Under the pieces are notes generated by a model. The model did not search any database. It saw nothing but the letters and a program-made list of their open reading frames with translations, and was not told the DNA's origin. A program made the position numbers and the translations under genes. From positions 2,356,001 to 2,420,000 of the forward strand of contig NZ_KB907307.1 in the NCBI RefSeq assembly GCF_000381925.1: a stretch of 64,000 nt of DNA, read 5' to 3'. Of the stretch, positions 1-6,392 are shown in pieces. This DNA comes from Nocardia sp. BMG111209. Its GTDB lineage: Bacteria; Actinomycetota; Actinomycetes; Mycobacteriales; Mycobacteriaceae. Numbering within the stretch: the first letter of the stretch is position 1; every line of letters begins with the position of its first letter.

Positions 1-275
1 GGACGCACGTACAACTCCTCCAGCAGGGCCACCGGGCCGTCGGCCCATACGGCGGGGCGGAAGGAGAGGATCGCGACGCCGGTGGCCGGGTCGCCGCCGA
101 GCAGGGCGACCAGGTCACCACCGGCCAGGGTGCGGCGCAGGCGTGCCGCGAGGATCTCGACTCCCGGTGTGGGCGTGTCGAATTCGCGATTGAAATCGTC
201 CAGCAGGGTGGCGACGGTGGTGGCGTCGGAGGCGGTGGCCACGCGGATCCGCCGATCCGGCTCGGGTCCGGTCAT
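1..275 (-). CDS. GNAT-family N-acetyltransferase, N-terminal part (cut by window edge)
   Basis: The reading frame runs leftward off the window, so only about the first 91 residues are present. The ATG at 275 gives an N-terminus beginning MTGPEPDRRIRVATASDA, followed by a helix (LLDDFNREFDT) and a strand pair ending in LEELYVRP. This pattern, with an early alpha/beta segment and then the beta4 strand leading into the acetyl-CoA-binding region (E-L-Y-V-x-P), is typical of GNAT acyltransferases. The Q/RxxGxG/A acetyl-CoA loop would lie beyond the window. The substrate cannot be guessed. The gene points the same way as the nitroreductase and TetR genes to its right and follows the nitroreductase stop by 60 bp, so it could belong to the same transcript. 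Confidence 0.7.
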   Translation of the reverse strand, partial: MTGPEPDRRIRVATASDATTVATLLDDFNREFDTPTPGVEILAARLRRTLAGGDLVALLGGDPATGVAILSFRPAVWADGPVALLEELYVR

Positions 276-335
276 CCGGACAGCCTGGCAGCCGGACCGC
301 GACGGCCGCAACACCATTGATTCGCCGGGTACCGC

Positions 336-785
336 TCAGGCGATCCGGAACACCGGGAAACCGGGTGCGATATCGGTCAGTTCCGTGTCGGTGGCGTCCT
401 TGGTGACGCCCTCGAAGAAGCGGCCGACCTCCCAGCCCCATTTCTGCAGGTACAGCCGCAGCACCGGCACCTTGTCGGCGTCGGCGACCTCGACAGCGGT
501 GAAGGTCTCGGTGGAGCGGCCCAGCCGCAACTCGCCCGATCCGGCGGCGCGGAGGTTGCGCACCCACTGGGTGTTGCCGCGCGGGGCGACCAGATAGCGC
601 ACGCCATCCGCGTCGACCAGCAGGTTCACCATGGTGGTGCGCCATTCGCCGGATTTGCGGCCGCGTACGGCCAGCAGCCGCGACCCCGCGACGCTGATTC
701 CGAGCCGGGGCAGCCAGTTGGCGACCTTGTTGAAGATCGGATCGAATCCGGTGGGGCCGATGTAGCGGGTGCCGGCGGCGTTCAT
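336..785 (-). CDS. Nitroreductase / F420(deazaflavin)-dependent oxidoreductase, DDN-like
   Basis: This 149-residue protein has the single split-barrel layout of the actinobacterial deazaflavin-dependent nitroreductase family (Ddn, FDOR-A type). It shows an N-terminal helix (FNKVANWLPRLG), then LLAVRGRKSGEWRTTMVNLLV, and a conserved block YLVAPRGNTQWVRNLRAAG with the G-x-x-x-W-x-x-N-L-x-A signature. The length is normal for the family. Members use F420H2 to reduce quinones, nitroimidazoles or other electrophiles, often at the membrane; the substrate here is unknown. The gene follows a TetR gene on the same strand, and its 103-bp upstream gap holds two related palindromes that look like repressor operators. 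Induction by a TetR ligand is therefore likely. Confidence 0.85.
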   Translation of the reverse strand: MNAAGTRYIGPTGFDPIFNKVANWLPRLGISVAGSRLLAVRGRKSGEWRTTMVNLLVDADGVRYLVAPRGNTQWVRNLRAAGSGELRLGRSTETFTAVEVADADKVPVLRLYLQKWGWEVGRFFEGVTKDATDTELTDIAPGFPVFRIA

Positions 786-802
786 GACTACTCCTCACTT
801 TT

Positions 803-817
803 GAGAGCGATGCTCTC
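803..817. promoter_or_regulatory. Putative TetR operator 1 (palindrome)
   Basis: Perfect inverted repeat GAGAGC-GAT-GCTCTC, lying 18 to 32 bp upstream of the nitroreductase start. It shares the core GAGC-N3-GCTC with a second palindrome at 859-869. Seen directly; assignment to the adjacent TetR protein is inference. Confidence 0.6.
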
Positions 818-858
818 TGTCTGTAACCAAGTCTGCACCCACGGGAGCGTCTCGTCAA

Positions 859-869
859 GAGCAGTGCTC
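859..869. promoter_or_regulatory. Putative TetR operator 2 (palindrome)
   Basis: Perfect palindrome GAGCA-G-TGCTC, 54 bp centre to centre from the palindrome at 803-817 and with the same GAGC-N3-GCTC core. It lies just beyond the TetR stop codon, within the presumed nitroreductase promoter. Two equal sites in one short gap suggest cooperative or double-site repression. Confidence 0.55.
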
Positions 870-888
870 ACTTTTTCCGTTGGCAGCC

Positions 889-1458
889 TCAGCAGGCGGC
901 GCCGGCCTCGCGGAGGTCCTCGAGTGCCCGGCGCGCGACGACGCCGAAGCCGTCCTCGTCCGCCCCGCGGATCCATCGCTCGTAGCCGATCGTCAAGGCG
1001 AGCGCGCCCAGTTCGGCCGCCACGCGCGCGGTCAGGGCCGCGACGCCGCGGCGTTCCAGGGCCTCCCGCATCGCGGCGGTGAGCCCGAGGCCCTTGAGCG
1101 CCTCCCGTTCCCGCAGTTCGGGAGCGGCGTCGATCACCGCTTGGCGGCGCGCACCGAATTCGCGGCGCTCGGCGGTGAACACCTCGCGTCCCACGGCGTC
1201 CAGCGCGTGTGCGATCGCCGCCGAGGGCGTGGCGTCCGACGGCGCCGCGATGACGCCGGCGGCGAGCATCCCGGCCATCGTGTCCCCGCCGAACAGCACC
1301 TCCCGCTTGTCCGGGAAGTGCCGGAAGAAGGTGCTCTTGGTCAGCCCCGCGCGTTCCGCGATCCCGACCACCGTGGTCGCCTCGTAACCGCGCTCCTCGA
1401 ACAACTCGAGCGCGGCCAGCACGAGTCGATCGGATGCGTTCGGTTGCCAGCGGGCCAT
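889..1458 (-). CDS. TetR/AcrR family transcriptional regulator
   Basis: This 189-residue protein has an N-terminal TetR helix-turn-helix at about residues 8-55: ASDRLVLAALELFEERGYEA, then VVGIAERAGLTKSTFFRHFPDK with the recognition helix and the usual F-F-R-H-F-P-D-K ending. The C-terminal all-helical ligand domain is unassigned. I start it at the ATG at 1458 (MARWQPNASDR); an upstream in-frame ATG at 1476 would add six residues without a better ribosome site. It is followed on the same strand by the nitroreductase, with two palindromes between them, so it probably represses that gene. The DNA shows no obvious autoregulatory palindrome immediately at its own start. Confidence 0.85.
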   Translation of the reverse strand: MARWQPNASDRLVLAALELFEERGYEATTVVGIAERAGLTKSTFFRHFPDKREVLFGGDTMAGMLAAGVIAAPSDATPSAAIAHALDAVGREVFTAERREFGARRQAVIDAAPELREREALKGLGLTAAMREALERRGVAALTARVAAELGALALTIGYERWIRGADEDGFGVVARRALEDLREAGAAC

Positions 1459-1841
1459 TCGCCCAGGATAGGGCACTCGGTCCCGTCACTGCGGCACCGG
1501 CGTCGCGATTCGGGAGCGGACGAAACATACTGGCAGCGAGTCATTTTCGCTCGATCGAAATGAAATACTCTGTGCCGGAATATATATCGATCGATACATC
1601 GGTACGAACATGATGCCGAACTGTCGCGCAAGGTGCCGTTCCGACCGGTGGACGAACGTGCTCCACACCACACGACAGCGGAATTCTTGTTTACATCGAC
1701 ATGATCGACATCGTTTCCGCCGGATGAATTCTTCGTCGTTTCCCCTCCAGCCGAGTGATTTTCGGATTTCCGATCTTGACACGGCGGGCCGCCGTCACAG
1801 ATCGTCTGCGCAAACAGACTCTCTACATGCGGGGAACGCCG
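1459..1841. other. 383-bp divergent intergenic region, AT-richer, with palindromes
   Basis: No gene is supported here. The stretch is visibly richer in A/T than its neighbours and carries three symmetric elements: an imperfect inverted repeat at 1541-1563 (TCATTTTCG...CGAAATGA), a perfect 12-bp palindrome TATCGATCGATA at 1585-1596, and a GC palindrome at 1782-1794 directly after a TTGACA hexamer. It must hold the promoters of the TetR gene (leftward) and the FAD oxidoreductase (rightward). Confidence 0.6.
1776..1794 (+). promoter_or_regulatory. Candidate -35 element with overlapping palindrome for the FAD oxidoreductase
   Basis: TTGACA at 1776-1781 is followed immediately by the palindrome CGGCGG-G-CCGCCG (1782-1794), 47 bp before the ATG at 1842. 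A palindrome in the promoter spacer would suit repressor or MerR-type control. No convincing -10 is visible, so this is a weak prediction. Confidence 0.3.
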
Positions 1842-3662
1842 ATGCGACCGTCCGGATCGAACGATCACCGGATATCCCGACGCCGGATGCTGTGCGGGAT
1901 GGGCACTCTGGCTGCGGCCGCCACCGTCCCGGCCGTCGCTCCCGGCCGAGCGGCCGTCGCACCCACCGGACGCCGGGTGGCGGTGTTCGGGGCCGGTCCC
2001 GGCGGCATGAGCGTGGCACACGAGTTGGCGGAACGTGGTTTTCGGGTCGACGTATACGAACGACTGGACCGGCTCGGCGGCGGTGTGCGGTCCTTCGTGA
2101 CGCCCGGCGGCGGCACCGACGGCCGGCCCTCGCTGCCCAACACCTGCGGGGGTCACTTCTTCCTGCCCGGCTACGCGGCGATGCCGGATCTGTTGCGGCG
2201 CATACCGACCGGGGACGGGCGGCAGGTGATCGACCGGCTGACGGTGTCCTCGCACGAGATGACAGGCGGCGGGATCGGTCTCGACGGCGCCCTGCTCGGC
2301 CTGGGTGTACCGGCCTCGCCGGACCGGCTGCGGGACTTCTCCCTGGACCAGGTGCTGCACTCGGTCCAGGGCGTGCTCGCAGCACGGGCCGGGGTGTGGC
2401 CCACCGACGCCGAGCTGCTGGCCGGTAAGGTCGCCGCCTGGATCACCAGCGGTGACCTGCGCCGGGCCGGGCAGCTGGAATTCATCGACCTGGAGAACGG
2501 GTTCTTCCGGTCGGATCGGCTGTCGCCGACCGCGCACACCCTGATCCGCGATCTGTGCCAGACCACCTCCACCGACTCCCCCACTCGCGGCCTGAACGCG
2601 CTGACCCTGCTCACCTCCCTGGTCGATCAGAACATGAATCTGGCCGCCGGCCGGCTCCCACCCGGCCGGACGGGCGGAATCCTGATGAACGGCCCGGAGA
2701 CCGAGGTGTGGTTCGACCCGTGGGCCCGCCATCTGGAGAGCCTGGGCGCCGCCTTCCACACCCGGCGCACCCTCACCGAACTCGGCGTCGACGGCGGCCG
2801 GATCGCCGGCGCCACGGTGGTGGACGAACAGGGCGCGACGTTGCGGGTGGACGCGGACTGGTTCGTGCTGGCGATGCCGCCGGACCGGCTCGCGCCCCTG
2901 CTCGGCCCGGCGCTGCGCGCCGCGGATCCCGGCCTGGCCGATATCGACCGGCTGGACCTGTCGGTGGAATCCGGCTTCGAGCTGTTCTTCCGCGATCCGC
3001 TCGGCACCCTCGGCGGCCAGGTCACCAACCGCGACGTCGACGACGACTGGCTGCTCACCGTGGTCGGGCTGTCGGAGATCTGGGACCTGGACCTGCGCGA
3101 GTACGGCGACGGCCGGGCCCGCGGGATGATGTCGGTGGAGTTCAACAACCATCCCTATTACGACTCGCCGGGCCCGACATATCGCAAGCCGATCAAGGAT
3201 CTCGGCCACGACGAGGCCTTCGCCGAGATCCGCCGGCAACTCGTCGAGGGCTTCCCGGGCGGCGAAAAGCTTTTCGCCGGAGACAATTTCGTCGGCTGGC
3301 GGCCGCATCCCACCCTGAACTGGGATGCCCGCGGCTGGACCGTGCCGGATCAGCGCACCGCCTCCGCACCCGGCACCACCCGGTATTTCCCCGGGCAGGC
3401 CCGCGCGATTCCCAATCTGTTCCTGGTCGGCGGGCACACCGCGACGCCGTTCGGACTGGATTGCATGGAATCGGCCGCCTATTCGGCGAAGGTCGCCACC
3501 AACGCACTGCTGGAACGGTCCGGGGTGGACGCGCCCCCGGCTGCCCTGCCCGGTACCGGTCCGCCGCCGGAACTGCGCGCGCTGCGCGAGCAGGACGACG
3601 CGCTGTTCCGGGCCGGACTGCCCAATATGTTCGACACCATCGCACCGGCCCGTATGCCGTGA
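1842..3662 (+). CDS. Tat-exported FAD-dependent oxidoreductase (amine oxidase / carotenoid desaturase-like)
   Basis: The 606-residue product begins with a twin-arginine signal (ISRRRMLCGMGTLAAAA, ending near GRAAVA), so the folded flavoprotein is probably exported. A dinucleotide-binding fold follows: RRVAVFGAGPGGMSVAHELA with GxGxxG and an acidic residue after VDVYE. A second flavin motif sits near the C-terminus (NLFLVGGHTATPFGLDCMES). The overall pattern is that of NAD(P)-binding amine oxidase, phytoene desaturase or squalene-type flavoenzymes. I choose the ATG at 1842 because GGGGAA lies 6-10 bp upstream and the Tat motif then falls at residues 12-18; the ATG at 1827 is also possible. The next gene, 47 bp on, encodes a secreted protein, so the two may act together outside the membrane. 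The substrate is unknown. Confidence 0.75.
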   Translation: MRPSGSNDHRISRRRMLCGMGTLAAAATVPAVAPGRAAVAPTGRRVAVFGAGPGGMSVAHELAERGFRVDVYERLDRLGGGVRSFVTPGGGTDGRPSLPNTCGGHFFLPGYAAMPDLLRRIPTGDGRQVIDRLTVSSHEMTGGGIGLDGALLGLGVPASPDRLRDFSLDQVLHSVQGVLAARAGVWPTDAELLAGKVAAWITSGDLRRAGQLEFIDLENGFFRSDRLSPTAHTLIRDLCQTTSTDSPTRGLNALTLLTSLVDQNMNLAAGRLPPGRTGGILMNGPETEVWFDPWARHLESLGAAFHTRRTLTELGVDGGRIAGATVVDEQGATLRVDADWFVLAMPPDRLAPLLGPALRAADPGLADIDRLDLSVESGFELFFRDPLGTLGGQVTNRDVDDDWLLTVVGLSEIWDLDLREYGDGRARGMMSVEFNNHPYYDSPGPTYRKPIKDLGHDEAFAEIRRQLVEGFPGGEKLFAGDNFVGWRPHPTLNWDARGWTVPDQRTASAPGTTRYFPGQARAIPNLFLVGGHTATPFGLDCMESAAYSAKVATNALLERSGVDAPPAALPGTGPPPELRALREQDDALFRAGLPNMFDTIAPARMP

Positions 3663-3709
3663 TCCATCGTGCCCGAAATCCCTTGTGCAGAAACGGAAGT
3701 ACCACCGCG

Positions 3710-4905
3710 ATGACCCGTGCCCGCTCCCCCCTCGCCGTGCTCGGCGCGACCGTCCTGACCCTGGCCTGCGTCACCGCCACACCGGTCGCGAGCGCGGACG
3801 GGCCCATCCCGGAATGGCAAAGTACGAACCCCGCGCCTACGACAGCGCCGGGCATCAGCCCGCGGGACATCCACTGCGCGTGGCGATCCCGGAGGATTCG
3901 AATCTCGAGGCGAACAACGGTGATCTCGTCGCCTCCTGGTGGCTGCTCGAGGATCCGCACGATCCGGCGCGCTCGCTGATCCTGCTGGAGGTCGAGGCAG
4001 GCTGGCAGCAGCCGCGCGCGATCGGGCAGAGCGGCGAGATCACCTGGCTGCTGCTGGACGAGGAGAACGCGCAGCAGGCCGGATTCCCGTTCGGCAACGG
4101 CATTCTCGACCTCGCGCACGGGTTGCCCGGCGGCGCGACCCGGGAGACCGTGCGGATCGACGGGCGACCCGGGCTGCGGGGCGACAACTACACCGTCGAC
4201 CATTCCCCGGAATCGAACGGCTGGCAGGTCCGGGCCGAAAGTGCGGCCGCCGCCGCCGATTTCGCGGTGGACGAGGTCGTACCGGGCTCGTACGGGCCCT
4301 ATTTCGGCCCGAGCGGACAGCTCGAGGCCACCAATATCGCCCCGGTGGCCAACAGCCGGGTCACCGGCACGGCCCGCCTCGGCGACCGGATCTACGACCT
4401 GAACGGCTGGCGGGCCCAGTACTGGCGCATGAACTTCCCCGCCGTGGCCGATTCGCAGGTCCATCCCGAAACCGCCTGGGGTGGCTGGGAATGGGTGCAC
4501 ACCTTCGAACCCGACGGCGGCTACAGCGAATTCCAGGGCATCATCGACTCGACCGGGGTGTTCCGCGGCTATATGGTCGACGGCCGGCCGGGCGACATCC
4601 GGATCTGCGACCGCGTCGACGTGCGGTTCGACGACTACCGGTGGGGCCGATCCATGTACGGCGACACCACCGCGCCCTACCAGCAGTACACGATCCCCGG
4701 CCGGATCACCGTGACCTGCGCGCCCGGCCAGGGTCCGCAGATGACGAAGACCTTCGTTCCCGACAGCGCCGACTACTTCGACGGCGGCCATTTCGCCTAC
4801 ACCGAAATGCCGGTGCACACCGTCGCGGGTTCGATGGGCAGTTACGAGCACATCCGGTTCGACACCTTCCAGGCCCGGAAGTATCACGAGGGTACGGGCC
4901 GGTGA
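3710..4905 (+). pseudogene. Secreted protein gene with apparent single-base frameshift near 3817
   Basis: The ATG at 3710, with GGAAG upstream, starts a clean signal peptide (MTRARSPLAVLGATVL...VASADG). That frame loses coding character shortly after, while the adjacent frame carries a convincing 360-residue body from about 3814 to the stop at 4905. Restoring one G in the GG run at 3816-3817 would fuse the signal peptide to PEDSNLEANNGDLVASWW and the rest. The body is rich in Trp, Gly and Asp (NGWRAQYWRMNFP, GGWEWVHTF), faintly like lipocalin-like AttH/CrtC proteins, but I cannot assign it. It follows the Tat-exported flavoenzyme by 47 bp. Either the gene is inactivated or this is a sequencing error; a start at the internal ATG 3814 would lack an export signal. 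Confidence 0.65.
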
Positions 4906-4972
4906 TCCGCCGCCGCGTGTAGGGTGATGGGACCAAGTACCGTAACTGGCGGTCCCGATCCGGAGGTCCCTC

Positions 4973-5902
4973 ATGAGCCGAGCCGTCGTCTACGAAACCT
5001 TCGGCGGTCCCGAAGTCCTGCACCTGCGTGAGGTGCCCGAGCCGCACGCCGGACCGGGCGAGATCCGGATCCGCGTGACGGCCGTCGGCCTGAACCCGAT
5101 GGACTGGATCATCGCCTCGAACCCGCAGGCCGCCGCAGCGTTCGGCGTCACCCTCCCGGCCGGATACGGCTTCGACTTCGCCGGGGTGGTCGACGAGATC
5201 GGCACCGGCACAGACGAATTCACCGTCGGCACCCGAGTGTTCGGCGGTGCGATGGCGAGGGCCGCCGCCGACCACATCGTCGTCCCGATCCCGCCCGCCC
5301 GGCCCGATGCCGTATTCCGCACCCCGGACGGCATCACCGACGAGGTGGCAACGACCCTGCCGGTCGCCGGGCTGACCGCCGCCGCCGTACTCACCGCGAT
5401 CGGCCTGCGGCCCGGCGACACCGTCCTCATCGGCGGCGCGGCCGGCGGCGTGGGAATCTTCGCCGTACAACTGGCGAAGCTCGCCGGGGCCCGCGTGATC
5501 GGCACCGCCGGTGCGGCCACCGCCGGCTTCCTGCGCGACCTGGGCGCCGAACCCGTCACCTACGGACCGGGCCTCGCCGACCGCGTCCGGGAACTGGCCC
5601 CCACCGGCATCACCGCCGCCGCCGACCTGTTCGGCATCGAAACCGCCGAAACCGCTCTCGCACTGGGCATTTCACCCGAACGCATCGCCACCATCGCCGC
5701 GGGCCCGAACCCACCCGGCGGCGTACGCGCCACCGGCGGCAGCCAAGCCGGCCCCGACGACCTCCTGCGGATCACCGACGCGATCCGCCGAGGCGACCTC
5801 ACCGTCCCGATCGCCGCAACCTTCCCCCTGGAGAAGATCGCCGACGCCGTCGCACTCCAGTCCGACCGCCACACCCACGGGAAGATCGTGATCACGGTCT
5901 GA
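4973..5902 (+). CDS. MDR-type NADPH:quinone oxidoreductase / zinc-less alcohol dehydrogenase-like
   Basis: This 309-residue protein matches the quinone oxidoreductase branch of medium-chain dehydrogenases. It has a GroES-like N-terminal domain (EVPEPHAGPGEIRIRV, GLNPMDW, GYGFDFAGVV) and then a Rossmann domain with VLIGGAAGGVGIFAVQLAK, the A/GGVG nucleotide-binding loop. The catalytic-zinc ligands of true alcohol dehydrogenases are absent. It ends in the family's HTHGKIVITV-type strand. GGAGG lies about 6 bp before the ATG at 4973. Likely activity is NADPH-dependent reduction of quinones or enones; the substrate is unknown. It stands 67 bp after the frameshifted secreted gene, so it may be co-transcribed, though nothing ties it to that function. 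Confidence 0.85.
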   Translation: MSRAVVYETFGGPEVLHLREVPEPHAGPGEIRIRVTAVGLNPMDWIIASNPQAAAAFGVTLPAGYGFDFAGVVDEIGTGTDEFTVGTRVFGGAMARAAADHIVVPIPPARPDAVFRTPDGITDEVATTLPVAGLTAAAVLTAIGLRPGDTVLIGGAAGGVGIFAVQLAKLAGARVIGTAGAATAGFLRDLGAEPVTYGPGLADRVRELAPTGITAAADLFGIETAETALALGISPERIATIAAGPNPPGGVRATGGSQAGPDDLLRITDAIRRGDLTVPIAATFPLEKIADAVALQSDRHTHGKIVITV

Positions 5903-6392
5903 GCCGGTCCTGCGACACCCGAATCCGCGCGTGCCGCGCCCGGCGGACCGGCCAATCGTGCGTTGGCGATGCGTTCACCTGGTTCAACCCGGCCGATCGG
6001 TCGATCGCGCGCTAACGACGCGGCCAACCGCTCACCCGGCGGAGCGATCAATCGTTCGCCGACGACGCAATCAACCAGTTCAATCCGGCCGATCGGTCGA
6101 TCGCGCGCTGGCATCAATCACTTGCCCGGCGGACCGGTCAATCGTGCGCCGACGACGCAGTCGACCGTTCACGCGGCCGATCGGCCGAATTGCTCGCCGA
6201 CGACGCAGTCGACCGCTCGCCCGGCGGATCGGCCGAATTGGCCGCCGACGACACGGCCAACCCCTCGCCGACGGACCGGCCAACTGCTCGCCGACGACGC
6301 CACCGAGCGTTCCTGGCGAGGCGATCAACCGCTCGCTGACGACGTGATCGACGGTGCCTGGGCGGCCGGTCGGCCGTTCTCCGATGGACCGA
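5903..6392. repeat. Degenerate ~48-bp tandem repeat region (490 bp, no intact gene)
   Basis: The stretch is built of related units with the core CGCCGACGACGC on the + strand. Core GACGACG-type matches fall at 6151, 6199, 6247, 6293 and 6338, giving spacings of 48, 48, 46 and 45 bp; more degenerate copies extend left to about 5940. Read on the - strand, several units give peptides such as VVSERLIASPG, VVGEQLAGPSARG and VVGERLIAPPGERL. These resemble SVSERLIGPSENG, an alternative-frame reading over the end of the adjacent T7SS-like gene. The units are now in different frames with stops between them, so I read the region as a decayed minisatellite extension of that gene rather than as a gene. 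The open frames across it on the + strand (Arg/Ser/Thr/Pro-rich) look like repeat artefacts. Confidence 0.7.

Noticed and set aside
115..858. 247-residue - strand frame across the nitroreductase
   Set aside because: Alternative frame of the GNAT and nitroreductase genes; Arg/Gly-rich without domain features, and it lacks the nitroreductase motifs seen in the 149-residue frame.
1610..2428. 272-residue + strand frame starting in the AT-richer spacer
   Set aside because: Overlaps the FAD oxidoreductase in another frame; no motif, Arg-rich composition of a shadow frame.
2555..3979. 474-residue + strand frame ending after the secreted protein's signal peptide
   Set aside because: Its first part is a shadow of the FAD oxidoreductase. 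Only the last portion from 3710, the signal peptide, is real, and it is described under the frameshifted gene.
5903..6392. CRISPR array
   Set aside because: The repeats are about 48 bp without distinct unrelated spacers, repeat copies are degenerate, and no cas genes are near. It is a tandem repeat, not direct repeats separated by unique spacers.
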